DNA of 59,242 nt. It comes from Deltaproteobacteria bacterium. Its GTDB lineage: Bacteria > Bdellovibrionota_B > Oligoflexia > Oligoflexales > CAIYRB01. Under the pieces are notes generated by a model, which did not search any database, was not told the DNA's origin, and worked only from the letters and a program-made list of their open reading frames with translations. The stretch spans positions 1 to 59,242 of the forward strand of contig VGTI01000022.1 of the NCBI GenBank assembly GCA_016874735.1, written 5' to 3'. Positions 35,681 through 45,133 of this stretch are shown here, in pieces (position 1 is the stretch's first letter; each line of letters starts with the position of its first letter). The translations under genes and the position numbers were made by a program.

Positions 35681-37771
35681 CTAAGAGGCGCCACTGATGC
35701 CGTGATCCCGCCCTGGTAGCCACCGGATGTGAAGGTAGCTACTGTCGTCTTTTTGGGGGGTGTTTTGCCAAAGGTTTTCGCAGCTTTCCCGAATCATCCG
35801 GTCGCATTCACGCGGTGATTCTGCTGCTGCTAGGAGTCGCTGTAGCATGCGGATCTTGAGTCTCTCACCGTCTGGACCCTCATTGTCGAGTAAGCCGTCG
35901 GTATAGAGGAATATCCCGTCCCCGGGATTAAGATCCAGTTTGGTGACCTGTGGCAGGACCTCTGATGCTAGTCCGAGCGGTGACGAAGGGCGCGCTACTG
36001 CTTTAACGCTCTGGTTGCTCACCATGAGGAGCGGCGTGTGTCCCGCATTGCAGTAGTAGGCCTCGCCATGGCGCAAGTCGATCATGATCACTGCCATGGT
36101 CATGAGGCGTTCACTTTTCTGACCTGCCTTCCGCACAGCGTCGTTCATGGTCCGGACTAGATGTACCAAGATGGCCTCGGGGGAATCACTCGTTTCCTGG
36201 GCCTTGATTGCTGCAAGTGCGCCCCTGAAAGTTCCTACTGCAGTCAGAGTGACTAGCGCTGATAGCATATCGTGACCTGTGACATCCGCGATTACGGCAT
36301 AGGCACGCTGGGTCTGCTCGTCGTACTCTATGCCGAGCCAATCACCACCAGCAACCTCGGCTGATTTTACCGCTGATGCGACTTGTAGTTCAGGCATTGA
36401 AAGAGCCACGTCGCCGAGCGCGCTGGTGAACGCTTGTGCCTCGGCAAGGCTAGTTTTCATCATGGACTTTTCTGTTTGAATGCGCGTGATTTCTAGACGG
36501 TCACGCTCCTGTTTGACTAGTTCGTTGTGTAAACGGCGGATATTGCGCTCGCTCGTCTCTGCGGCATAAAACGCATCGCTGTAACCCTTGGCTAAGAGTA
36601 TTGATTGCACAGCTGCGAAGCCAACGGCACCGAGATTAGAGAGACGTGGTATGTCCCAACCTAAATAAAGAGCAGCCACTTCGGCGAGGGATAAACTAGC
36701 CAGCATTAGAAAACCACCGAGAAAAGCCCTTGCACCTGGACGACTACGGGCTATGGCTTTCATGATGCTCCGCAAATAGACGAAGGTCAGTATGACCTGC
36801 GCTATTTGGATGAAGATTTTCGCCGGGGCGAAAATCCTAGGTTCTGTCAGCAGCGTGAGTAACGTGAAAGGTATGACCAGTGCTAAGGTGATCCAAGGGT
36901 AACGGCGCTCCGTTTCGTTCGGGAAAAGAGCGTTCATAAATGCTGTCAGCACCGGGAGTGACCAGTAGAACGTGATCAGTTCAGCACGCCAGCTCCAAGT
37001 GTCGCCGATCTGGAATAATTCTGCGGCCAAATTAGCTTCGCCAACTAAGGTCGACCTTATCAGCACAAATAAAGAAAACAGAGAGAACCATAGATTGCTC
37101 ACGCGACGCCGCTCGATGGCAAAAATACTTAAGTGGTAAAAGAACATAAAAAGCATGATGCTCGCGACGACGCCGTCCAAAACGAAACCACCGGTTCTGA
37201 TAGCAGCAATCGCTTCAGGGCTGCCAATTTTAACGGTTCCGGTGATCCCTGTGATCGGGGCTGAGCGATTGGTGACTTTAACTTTCAGGTTAACCGTTCC
37301 GTTTTCGGTATAATACGGGACATAAATATGTCGTCCAGCCGCCACAGTTTGGTGCACTGCCTCATCATAATAACCCGCCTCGCGTACTAGTAAGTTGTCA
37401 ATGTAGATGAGGGCGTGACCATTGATCTCGGAGAACTTGATTGCGAAACCATGATGATTAGGTGGGAGTTTTAAGGTCGCCTGATAGATGGCCGAGCCAT
37501 CTACGGACTCTGGTTGCAAGTAGCGGCCAATTTCGAAGCTGTTTTGCGAGTCAAAATCAGCACGGCTAAAATCGATGACTGGGTTTGTGGTGGCGATGAT
37601 TGGGGCTGGATGATCAGTGACTTGATCAGTTGCCTGGGAACGCGATCGTTGGCAAACAGGATTTGCAGCCCACATGGCTACCGCAACAAGTCCCAGTGTG
37701 AGGCCCAGTGCGCCGCGGGTAAGGTGCTTGCGCTGGGCCCAGTTTGGCAATGTTGATCCGAAAGGAAGCAT
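35681..37771 (-). CDS. 7TMR-DISM SpoIIE-type protein phosphatase
   Basis: The 696-residue protein has a signal helix (about 20-37), a periplasmic DISMED2-like jelly-roll domain (about 60-185), seven membrane helices (about 195-400) and a coiled-coil linker (about 405-450). It ends in a PP2C/SpoIIE phosphatase domain (about 460-690) with VAGGDWLGIEYDE, IADVTGHDMLSALVTL, YYCNAGHTPLLMV and DGIFLYTDGLLDN. The metal-binding Asp residues of these motifs are present. Such proteins usually dephosphorylate an anti-sigma-factor antagonist in partner-switching. No partner genes are adjacent. It shares its sensor architecture with the hybrid kinase at 12322, 20 kb away. Confidence 0.9.
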   Translation of the reverse strand: MLPFGSTLPNWAQRKHLTRGALGLTLGLVAVAMWAANPVCQRSRSQATDQVTDHPAPIIATTNPVIDFSRADFDSQNSFEIGRYLQPESVDGSAIYQATLKLPPNHHGFAIKFSEINGHALIYIDNLLVREAGYYDEAVHQTVAAGRHIYVPYYTENGTVNLKVKVTNRSAPITGITGTVKIGSPEAIAAIRTGGFVLDGVVASIMLFMFFYHLSIFAIERRRVSNLWFSLFSLFVLIRSTLVGEANLAAELFQIGDTWSWRAELITFYWSLPVLTAFMNALFPNETERRYPWITLALVIPFTLLTLLTEPRIFAPAKIFIQIAQVILTFVYLRSIMKAIARSRPGARAFLGGFLMLASLSLAEVAALYLGWDIPRLSNLGAVGFAAVQSILLAKGYSDAFYAAETSERNIRRLHNELVKQERDRLEITRIQTEKSMMKTSLAEAQAFTSALGDVALSMPELQVASAVKSAEVAGGDWLGIEYDEQTQRAYAVIADVTGHDMLSALVTLTAVGTFRGALAAIKAQETSDSPEAILVHLVRTMNDAVRKAGQKSERLMTMAVIMIDLRHGEAYYCNAGHTPLLMVSNQSVKAVARPSSPLGLASEVLPQVTKLDLNPGDGIFLYTDGLLDNEGPDGERLKIRMLQRLLAAAESPRECDRMIRESCENLWQNTPQKDDSSYLHIRWLPGRDHGISGAS

Positions 37772-37912
37772 GGCGATACCGTGAGTCCATTTGGTCTAGT
37801 TCAACCTTGGTTCTGCACGATTCATGCCGCCCGAGGGAGGCTAATACTTCAAAGTAATCGGAACCTTATAATCTATCTTTGCCGATGAGCTGATCAAGGT
37901 CAGACGTATCGG

Positions 37913-38560
37913 CTAGTTTTTTGGCAGTTCTTCCGTGCCCTTCTCGTCAACCTTGGCGACTCCGACACAAGTCACCGTTTCGCGTTCGCGGCTACTGTCG
38001 TCCATGGTCATGCCGCCGATGATTTTAATCTTATATACCTCGCTGCCGACTACGGCGCCAAACCAGTTGGGTTTTTCATCGCGCACGGCAACATCCGTCA
38101 CAATGAGAGTGCTTGAGGTCAGAGATTTTTTCTCGGTTTCCTCGGAGCGAGCAAGCCGGGTGTAGCCTTCTAGTTCCTTGTAAGGGGTGCGCTCGAGGTC
38201 GACTTTCAGTTCGAGGCGATCTTTATTTTCTTCGGCAGGTCCACCGATTCTGTAGGATCTGAGTTCAAAGTCGCGGGTCCCGCCCAAGAATTTAACTAAG
38301 GCAAGTTTGCCGTCCTTATTCGCTTTGAAGGTGTAGAGATGACACTTTTGATAATCGGCTTTGGTCTGGTACGCAACGCGACCCTCGTAGTGGGTCACTG
38401 TGTATGCACTCGATTTAGGGTCCGTCGGCTGTGGTGCTGAGGCTAGCGCACTTTGATCCCGCGCATTGGTAGACTTGCAGGACCATGAGGGCATCGCTGA
38501 CAACGCGGTCGTAAGAGCTAGTGCGGCGTGGTTACTAAATTTGCCTGTGTGATCAGCCAT
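37913..38560 (-). CDS. Exported hypothetical protein
   Basis: The 215-residue protein has a weak N-terminal signal (ALALTTALSAMPSWSC, residues 12-28) with a Cys that might be a lipidation site, though the lipobox is poor. The mature part has YTVTHYEGRVAYQTKADYQK and two later cysteines. Beta-strand patterns with many charged residues suggest a periplasmic or surface domain. No family was recognised. It follows the LVIVD lipoprotein gene on the same strand, with a 170-base AT-rich gap between, and precedes the SpoIIE phosphatase gene. Confidence 0.62.
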   Translation of the reverse strand: MADHTGKFSNHAALALTTALSAMPSWSCKSTNARDQSALASAPQPTDPKSSAYTVTHYEGRVAYQTKADYQKCHLYTFKANKDGKLALVKFLGGTRDFELRSYRIGGPAEENKDRLELKVDLERTPYKELEGYTRLARSEETEKKSLTSSTLIVTDVAVRDEKPNWFGAVVGSEVYKIKIIGGMTMDDSSRERETVTCVGVAKVDEKGTEELPKN

Positions 38561-38730
38561 ACTGTGCCTCGCATCGGAAAAGCGTTGGGATATTAGTGTT
38601 GGGACAATACCTCTCAGAAGTGCTATCGGTGCACGCGCACTAAAAGTGAGACCATAACGGGGTTGAGACTTGTACCGTTATGGTAAACATAGCGAATTAT
38701 CACCCCAATATATTATTTTTATCCAGATTT

Positions 38731-39594
38731 TTAAGGCGTCGATTTTGTCGTACCAGAGCTACGAGGGTCTGTAGCGGCGATCACACTGAGCTTGCGCGGT
38801 GGCAATTGACTTACGTCATACTGTGCGATTCCCGTAAAGCCAGTAGTAATTAGGTGCTCCCCATTCAATATGACGTCAGTACAGATTTCTTCGGACACAC
38901 TTGGTAGATCTTGGATGTGCGTTTGGTCTTTAACATCGAGGATCCGGAGCCCAGCGGGCCCGTCGCATATGAATGCGCGTCCATCATGCACTGCCAGGCC
39001 AAATGGCGCGTTCATGGTAAATCTAGTTAATTTGATAGGCTTGATCGGATCCTTGAAATCAATGATCTCTAAAACATTCTCTGCATTAAAACAGCCGCCA
39101 CCACTACGTAGTGTGACGTAGGCTGTGGTGCCTTCTGTCACGACGGGATCACAAGCGCGCACGTGCTGAACCAGTGATAGAAAACGCGGTTTGAGTGGCT
39201 CAGAAAGGTCGTACATTTCCATGCCAGTAAGGGTGCCGACAAAGAGTTGGTTACCGTTCGAAAATAGGGTTTCAGGCCTCGCTTGCACCGGCACATCCGC
39301 AGACATAACGGGAATCGTAGGCGTCGCAATATCAAAGGTACGGATGATCGGATCGCCTGACACTGCATATTGCCAGCTCGATGGTTCGGGAGGCGTAGCC
39401 GGGCCGCTTTTGGGTCTAGTGCTCAATGTGTACAGCACATTTCCCGCAATAGCAAAGCGTGCCGTAGAACCAGTCTGACCAATTCCACTATTACCTGTAC
39501 TGCCACCGCTGCCACCAGTACCGCAGCTGATAGCTAGTAATGTGGGAGCTGCTATCAACAAGCAGAATATAGTTTTTTCAATTTTTTGACGCAT
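38731..39594 (-). CDS. LVIVD-repeat lipoprotein
   Basis: The 287-residue protein has a lipoprotein signal ending LLAISC with Cys at about 24, then a Gly-rich linker (GTGGSGGSTGNSGIGQTGS). The rest looks like LVIVD beta-propeller repeats, with blades such as LRILDVKDQTHIQDLP, LEIIDFKDPIKPIKLTRF and FDIATPTIPVMSA. These repeats are typical of surface-exposed proteins of unknown function. It is 34 bases downstream of the VanZ-LVIVD fusion gene, and both are on the same strand, so they probably act together at the cell surface. Confidence 0.8.
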   Translation of the reverse strand: MRQKIEKTIFCLLIAAPTLLAISCGTGGSGGSTGNSGIGQTGSTARFAIAGNVLYTLSTRPKSGPATPPEPSSWQYAVSGDPIIRTFDIATPTIPVMSADVPVQARPETLFSNGNQLFVGTLTGMEMYDLSEPLKPRFLSLVQHVRACDPVVTEGTTAYVTLRSGGGCFNAENVLEIIDFKDPIKPIKLTRFTMNAPFGLAVHDGRAFICDGPAGLRILDVKDQTHIQDLPSVSEEICTDVILNGEHLITTGFTGIAQYDVSQLPPRKLSVIAATDPRSSGTTKSTP

Positions 39595-39628
39595 ATGCTT
39601 GGTTGCTCCGTGAGACCGTTTTTATTGC

Positions 39629-40570
39629 TCAAGAATCTTTTGCACCGATCACGACACCACTTTTAGGATCGATTTCTTTAAACGATCCGTAGGGTGGCCT
39701 TCCTGCTCCCTTGTTGAGAAATATCTGATAGGCGTTGTAGGGAAAGACATCGGCTTCAAGATGTCTTAAGTAGAAATTGCCATCAATAAACTCAATAGTT
39801 AGTAAATCAGTGAAACTGTCGGCGTAGATCACCTGATCTTTAGCCGCGATATCGATGTTTCCAGGGATGTTCAGGAAGGCGATGGCTTTAGGCTGCGTCG
39901 GATCTTCATTGTCAAATACATGAATGCCTTTATTGATGTCGTTAATGAGCAAATACTTGTCATGGCGTAGTATCTTCCCTGCCTCGGCTATGGGCTTTGG
40001 AGGCTCAACGCGAAAGGCAATGCGGAGGTCCTCGTAGCTCATGTAAATCGGTTGAATATAAACAGGGTTAAAGGGACCACGCGACGGACTCGTCGCCATC
40101 AATGCGGCAGCACCGGCCAAGGTTACCGGGATTTTGACACAAAGAGTTTTCAGCGGCGGCAACTTGGTCTGGACTTGCCCGTGAGCGATGGTCCAACTCA
40201 AAATTCCACCGAGCAAGGCAAAGACGAAATCGGACGGGTCACACACGCCAAGCACCGGCCATAGGCCTTGCATAGCCTCCCAGGCCAGCGACACGGCGGT
40301 CCAGAAGATTACGGACCGCTCGGGCTTCTGACTCATAGCTGACCCCATGAGAGCGAATGCTACCGTGTGTAGAAAGCTCGGAGCGCTCGTAGCAATCACG
40401 GTGGGCAACGGTAGAGGTGGGAGCCGCGGTGCCCATGAGATCCAGAACTGAGCGGGACGCATGCTGGCGTAAAAGGCGCAGCCGAGTCCCAAACTCACGA
40501 GACCTAGACCCGCGGCAAACCACTTTTGAGTTAGCGGCCAAGCTTTCGTGTTTTGGCTTTGAGATGTCAC
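39629..40570 (-). CDS. VanZ-like membrane domain fused to an LVIVD-type domain
   Basis: The 313-residue protein has four or five membrane helices in residues 10-165. These contain FLHTVAFALMG, AWEAMQGLWP and CDPSDFVFALLGGILSW, a VanZ-like order of His, Glu and Asp residues. The C-terminal region (170-313) is exported by topology and has LLINDINKGIHVFDNEDPTQ and KAIAFLNIPGNIDIAAKDQV, similar to LVIVD/beta-propeller blades. The function of VanZ-like proteins is unclear (teicoplanin resistance in enterococci). Fusion to an LVIVD-like domain is unusual. It heads the run with the LVIVD lipoprotein gene. Confidence 0.7.
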   Translation of the reverse strand: MTSQSQNTKAWPLTQKWFAAGLGLVSLGLGCAFYASMRPAQFWISWAPRLPPLPLPTVIATSAPSFLHTVAFALMGSAMSQKPERSVIFWTAVSLAWEAMQGLWPVLGVCDPSDFVFALLGGILSWTIAHGQVQTKLPPLKTLCVKIPVTLAGAAALMATSPSRGPFNPVYIQPIYMSYEDLRIAFRVEPPKPIAEAGKILRHDKYLLINDINKGIHVFDNEDPTQPKAIAFLNIPGNIDIAAKDQVIYADSFTDLLTIEFIDGNFYLRHLEADVFPYNAYQIFLNKGAGRPPYGSFKEIDPKSGVVIGAKDS

Positions 40571-40755
40571 TTGCGACCTCGATCGTGTATTTATGCTGGT
40601 GTAGTGCGGCCTAGCGCCAGGCTTACGGCGCCTGCATGATGTTAGTTTATCGGAATTTCAGCTGTGTTTGTTGAGTTATATTCTAATCTTGCGTTTACTT
40701 TGTAAATGAATTGACTATGCGTACGGCGCTAAGTGATGGAGACTTCGGAGTGAAA

Positions 40756-41553
40756 ATGGCTCGGCATATTTACGCGGCATTGCTTTTAATCTGTTCCCAG
40801 ATGGGGATAGCTGAACCGGGTTGGATTTACCAGACGGCACCTATCGCGGCGGTCATGGCAGGTCTCTACGACGGTAACGCCAGCTGTAGCGATGTCCTGA
40901 GGCGTGGGTCCAATGTCGGCGTTGGTACATTCGATCACCTAGACGGTGAGATGATCGTCGTCGACGGCCAAGTATACGCAGCACGTCAGTCCGGCAAGGT
41001 GGAGCGGTTAAGCGCGTGCTCCACACCATTTGCGACAGTTGCCAGTTTCAGTGCAGATGCCAAAGCAGAGCAACTGAAGAACCTAGACCTAGCCCAGATT
41101 GAGGCAGCAGTCGATGCGCGCATGCCAAGTCTAAATACACCTGTGTTTATAAAGATCAGTGGTGACTTCGCAGCTGTAACACTGCGCGTGGCACCTAGGC
41201 AAGAGCGCCCCTACCCCAAGCTCACGGAAGCCGTGAAGAAGCAGCCTATCTTTGAGCGAGCCCGGGTGACCGGGACTATGGTTGGTTTCCGCATGCCGTC
41301 TTATGTGTCGGGCATTAACGTGCCCGGCTACCACTTCCACTTTATCAGTGATGATCACACCTTTGCTGGTCACGTCTTCAAACTCAATTTGGTCAGCGGC
41401 GCTGTGACTCTCGAGGCTGCCCGTGGATTACAGCTAGGAATCCCTAGTGATCAAGCTTTCACCCACACAAATTTGGCACCAGTGTCGGATGCTGATGTTA
41501 CTAAGGTGGAGCGTGCCCATGCAGGCGATACTCCACCTCAGTCAAAAAACTAG
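40756..41553 (+). CDS. Alpha-acetolactate decarboxylase, exported form
   Basis: The enzyme converts alpha-acetolactate to acetoin. The 265-residue protein carries VGVGTFDHLDGEMIVVDGQVY, STPFATVASF and GYHFHFISDDHTFAGHVF; the last provides the zinc-binding histidines (HxH...H). The length of the catalytic part is standard. An N-terminal signal (MARHIYAALLLICSQMGIA, cleaved near EP) suggests export, as in a few Gram-positive enzymes. ATG 40756 is chosen because GGAG lies 5 bases upstream. The usual partner acetolactate synthase is not beside it. It is convergent with the GH48 gene, 5 bases apart. Confidence 0.9.
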   Translation: MARHIYAALLLICSQMGIAEPGWIYQTAPIAAVMAGLYDGNASCSDVLRRGSNVGVGTFDHLDGEMIVVDGQVYAARQSGKVERLSACSTPFATVASFSADAKAEQLKNLDLAQIEAAVDARMPSLNTPVFIKISGDFAAVTLRVAPRQERPYPKLTEAVKKQPIFERARVTGTMVGFRMPSYVSGINVPGYHFHFISDDHTFAGHVFKLNLVSGAVTLEAARGLQLGIPSDQAFTHTNLAPVSDADVTKVERAHAGDTPPQSKN

Positions 41554-41558
41554 CGCTC

Positions 41559-43670
41559 TCAATTGGCGAAGGCCACGGCCGCTTCGACCTCGGCCCAAAA
41601 CCGGTGATAGCGGAAAATCGGTGCCGGGCCGCCGTTCAAGTAGTTTTGCACTTTGCTAAATTCATTGTCCTGACGGTACTGCGGCCGAAGACTCAGGAAC
41701 GTGGCATTACTTATGGCCTCAGCGCCGTGCGCTAATTTACCCTGATAGCCGGGCGGGATATAGACACCGGCATTGAAGTTTTTGTAATCGGCGCGCGTCT
41801 CGTTGTTGGTGACGCCTTTGTCGTCGCGGTAGTGATTCCAGGTACGGTCGATGAGTTCTTGTGCCAACGTCGCAGCCTGTATGGACTCCACTTGGCGGTG
41901 CAGACGCGAGCCTTTGGCGTAACTTGCTAAAGCCTTGGCTAAGCTCGTGCCTATACCAACGTCCTCAGCATACTCAGTCACCCGCACATGCAGCGCGCGA
42001 TTGCGCTGATGATCAGGGACCTGCGGATCCCACGAGTCGGGTTGTCCGCTCCACTCAAGAGTCGATGGAATCAGATACCCGCCATCATCTTGAAGTTTGA
42101 CGTGAGCGGTTACCCAGTTGACCCAGCGTGTCAGCAATGGCTCGACCGATCGGTCACCGCTCACTTGATAATAAGTTGCCACTCGTTCCATCGACCAAGC
42201 CTGCCAACCAAACCAACTATTGGAATTGGGATTATGGTAGACCGGATGGGGCTCGAAGCTCAGGCCGTAAAACTGGCTCTGACCAGCAGGAGGCGTCTCG
42301 TAGCGGCCAAGCCAGCTATTGGTGGCGCCACCAGCGATGGCGCCTTCGGCCGCTTGCAACCATTGATAGAATTCAAGTTGACGCGTCAGACTCTGATGCC
42401 AATCGGCAGCACCATGGGCCGAAAGCGGCAGGAAATCTTGATCTTGACTCAAGATGTAGGCAGCAAAAGGATTTTGATAACCAAAGTGCGCATGACTGCC
42501 ACCAATACGCCATGACCATGAGCCCTGATCCTGAGGATGCGAGCCACCCCACGAGTAGTACCAAGCCATTAAATAATGGGCGGCGTCGTAGCCCTGACCA
42601 GGGGTGCAATCCGGACGCATACAGCCCGTCGCCTTGAAGTACTTATCAAACATAGAATAGCGCAGGTAATCGCCCATCTTACTCGCCTTAGCAGCGAGTG
42701 AGCGTACCGCCTGCTCATCACCGCTGGCACGCGCTGCTTGCATAGCGATATAGGTCGCTTGCACCATGCGTGCATCAGCATCAGGTGCGTTGGTGTAGCG
42801 CCACTGCCGTTTATAGCCACTAGGATCAGCAGCGAATAAGCTTAAAAAGCCCTGATCTGGTGCACCAAAGTGAAATTCATCAAACGAGGGATGGGGCACC
42901 GTAAGAAATACGGACTCCATAGCACCGCGCTGAAAGGTGTTAATCGGCACCGGGTTGGTACCGTGACCATAGCCGTACCAGTTGTCTGTATCGATCAACC
43001 AATGCATGCCATAAATTTCTGGCCCGTGGGCCGCAGCAAGCTCTTTGGCGATCGGATCAGTACCAACTTGCACACCCTGATTCAGTTGTACTGGGTACTC
43101 GTTAGGTAGGTCGCGTTCAGGTGCATACTGCGCAGGAGAGGACGGGTTGTAGGAGCCTACACCGTGCTGCATTTTTGGAACTGCGTAGGCCTCCATGCGG
43201 TCATAAACGTAACCGAGCAGACTAAAGTCGCCAGTGTAGCGACTGTAGACAGCTTCGAGCCATGCCCAGTAGCTTATCGTTTCGCTCGTCGTTAAATGCC
43301 CGTAGTCGGGCGCTTCAACGATGAGCGTCTCGGCCGAATGATAAGGTAGGTCAGTCGCACTGAAGTAGCCATTTCGTGGATCGTGTAGCTGTAGCCAAAG
43401 AGTAAGGAACCGGTCCCTAGCGGTGTCGTCACTGGGTACCTTAAACGTGCGGCCCTGCGCCGTCGTGATGGTAAAACCAGACGACGTCATCACCACATGC
43501 GGCAGCCCGTGATGTGGAGCCGGCCAATGCTGCTCCTTATGCTCGAGGCTGATGCCCCCAGTCCGCGCTGTCGCGGCCGAAGCAAGCGACGGCGAGGCGG
43601 TGAGGAGAGAGACAGATAAGGCAAGCTTTACGGCAAGGCGAAGCCCTGCACTGCAGCGCAAGAAAACCAT
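41559..43670 (-). CDS. Exported glycoside hydrolase family 48 (processive cellulase)
   Basis: The 703-residue protein has a signal peptide (about 1-33, ending SLASAATA) and a full-length GH48 catalytic module. Diagnostic segments are LHDPRNGYFSATDLPYHSAE and ETLIVEAPDYGHLTTSE, which hold the counterparts of Cel48F Glu44 and Glu55 (here about Glu119 and Glu130, the latter the proton donor). WAWLEAVYSRYTGDF and DTDNWYGYGHGTNPV also match the family. GH48 enzymes attack crystalline cellulose from the reducing end, though some relatives act on chitin. No carbohydrate-binding, dockerin or linker module is present. ATG 43670 is preferred over GTG 43679: AGGAGG lies 8 bases upstream and sits in a hairpin. 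Confidence 0.93.
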   Translation of the reverse strand: MVFLRCSAGLRLAVKLALSVSLLTASPSLASAATARTGGISLEHKEQHWPAPHHGLPHVVMTSSGFTITTAQGRTFKVPSDDTARDRFLTLWLQLHDPRNGYFSATDLPYHSAETLIVEAPDYGHLTTSETISYWAWLEAVYSRYTGDFSLLGYVYDRMEAYAVPKMQHGVGSYNPSSPAQYAPERDLPNEYPVQLNQGVQVGTDPIAKELAAAHGPEIYGMHWLIDTDNWYGYGHGTNPVPINTFQRGAMESVFLTVPHPSFDEFHFGAPDQGFLSLFAADPSGYKRQWRYTNAPDADARMVQATYIAMQAARASGDEQAVRSLAAKASKMGDYLRYSMFDKYFKATGCMRPDCTPGQGYDAAHYLMAWYYSWGGSHPQDQGSWSWRIGGSHAHFGYQNPFAAYILSQDQDFLPLSAHGAADWHQSLTRQLEFYQWLQAAEGAIAGGATNSWLGRYETPPAGQSQFYGLSFEPHPVYHNPNSNSWFGWQAWSMERVATYYQVSGDRSVEPLLTRWVNWVTAHVKLQDDGGYLIPSTLEWSGQPDSWDPQVPDHQRNRALHVRVTEYAEDVGIGTSLAKALASYAKGSRLHRQVESIQAATLAQELIDRTWNHYRDDKGVTNNETRADYKNFNAGVYIPPGYQGKLAHGAEAISNATFLSLRPQYRQDNEFSKVQNYLNGGPAPIFRYHRFWAEVEAAVAFAN

Positions 43671-43672
43671 AA

Positions 43673-43691
43673 GAGGCACCTCCTGTGCCTC
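43673..43691 (-). promoter_or_regulatory. Hairpin that holds the GH48 ribosome-binding site in its loop
   Basis: On the minus strand GAGGCAC (43685-43691) and GTGCCTC (43673-43679) form a perfect 7-base-pair stem around the loop AGGAG (43680-43684). The loop is the core of the Shine-Dalgarno sequence of the GH48 gene, whose ATG begins 3 bases after the stem. Such a hairpin could limit translation start unless a protein, RNA or temperature change opens it. The stem could also stabilise the message. Confidence 0.7.
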
Positions 43692-43711
43692 TATTTATAA
43701 ACCTTTTTTCG

Positions 43712-45100
43712 TTAAAACGCGACCAGTTGCGGCGCTCGTGGACATGCGATCACATCGCGAATGTTACCCATGCCAGTCAGGTACTGAACGAGACGCTCAA
43801 AGCCCAGACCAAAGCCCGCATGAGGCGCTGAGCCAAACCGTCTGAGATCCAGATACCACTGCAGATCAGCTGTTGGGATATTCATGGCGGCCATGCGTTT
43901 CTCGAGGAGTGGCAGACGCTCCTCGCGCTGGCTGCCACCGATGATTTCGCCGATGCGTGGCGCCAGTACATCCATGGCCGCCACTGTCTTGCCGTCGTCG
44001 TTGAGGCGCATATAAAACGCTTTAATTTGCTCGGGATAATCCGTGACGATCACCGGGCCCTTGAACACAGTGTCAGTCAGATAGCGCTCGTGCTCGCTTT
44101 GCATGTCTTTGCCCCAATCGATGGGGAATTCAAAGGTGACCTTGGCCCTTTTGAGTTCGGCGATCGCATCGGTATAGGTGATACGAGTAAAGGGTGATGC
44201 GGCGAGCTTAGCAATCTCGGCCACGGTGATGGTCTTATACTGCTTTTCCAAAAATTCAAGTTCGGGTTGGCAGTGTTTGACGGCAGCGGCACACATGGCG
44301 CGCAGAAAATCCTCGGCCAGTTTGGCATCATCATCGAGATCAGCAAAGGCCATCTCTGGTTCGATCATCCAAAATTCAGCAAGGTGCCGCGTGGTGTTCG
44401 AGTTTTCGGCGCGGAAGGTCGGTCCAAAGGTATAGATGGAGCCAAGCGCCATCGCCATAAACTCACCTTCTAGTTGTCCGGAGACGGTGAGGTGGGCCTT
44501 TTTGCCGAAAAAGTCCTTAGTGTAGTCAATCTGGCCTTTGTCGTCGCGCGGCAATTTATTGGGATCCAGAGTCGTCACGGAAAATAGTTCGCCCGCCCCT
44601 TCGCAATCGTTGGCAGTAATGATCGGAGTGTGAGCCCAGACGAAGCCGCGACTCTGAAAGAACTCATGCACGGCATAAGACAGGACGTTGCGCACGCGGA
44701 ACACGGCACCAAAGGTATTCGAGCGCGGACGCAGGTGGCCTATCTCGCGCAAGAATTCGAGCGTATGCCCCTTCTTTTGCAGTGGGTAGGTCTCTGGGTC
44801 GGCGCCGCCGAAGATGGTAATCTCCTGCGCCAAAAGTTCGACCGATTGGCCTTTGCCGGGAGATTCGCGCAAGACGCCGCGGACGCTGATGGCTGCGCCC
44901 GTATTACACTGGGGCAGCTGGGTGGATGGTTGGGTGCCGACGTCGACAATAACCTGCAGGTTGTCTTGCGTAGAGCCGTCGCCAAGCACGAGGAAGGCAA
45001 AGTTTTTTGACTCACGTTTGCTGCGGACCCAGCCGCAGACGGTGATGACGGTGTCAGGCTTGCCAGAGGCAAGAACGAGGGCAATGCGTTCGCGTTGCAT
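43712..45100 (-). CDS. asnS: Asparaginyl-tRNA synthetase
   Basis: The class IIb enzyme charges tRNA-Asn with Asn. The 462-residue protein has an N-terminal OB-fold anticodon-binding domain (about 15-110, [20 protein letters not shown]). The catalytic core carries motif 2 ([19 protein letters not shown]) and motif 3 ([14 protein letters not shown]). The core holds the Asn/Asp-type [11 protein letters not shown] region. Length matches the family. It is a housekeeping gene set between accessory genes. It ends 33 bases before the GH48 hairpin and shares the minus strand with it, so some read-through is possible; no terminator lies between. Confidence 0.97.
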   Translation of the reverse strand: MQRERIALVLASGKPDTVITVCGWVRSKRESKNFAFLVLGDGSTQDNLQVIVDVGTQPSTQLPQCNTGAAISVRGVLRESPGKGQSVELLAQEITIFGGADPETYPLQKKGHTLEFLREIGHLRPRSNTFGAVFRVRNVLSYAVHEFFQSRGFVWAHTPIITANDCEGAGELFSVTTLDPNKLPRDDKGQIDYTKDFFGKKAHLTVSGQLEGEFMAMALGSIYTFGPTFRAENSNTTRHLAEFWMIEPEMAFADLDDDAKLAEDFLRAMCAAAVKHCQPELEFLEKQYKTITVAEIAKLAASPFTRITYTDAIAELKRAKVTFEFPIDWGKDMQSEHERYLTDTVFKGPVIVTDYPEQIKAFYMRLNDDGKTVAAMDVLAPRIGEIIGGSQREERLPLLEKRMAAMNIPTADLQWYLDLRRFGSAPHAGFGLGFERLVQYLTGMGNIRDVIACPRAPQLVAF

Positions 45101-45133
45101 AAGATGCTATCTCCAGTGAAGTTGTTCGTAGCG

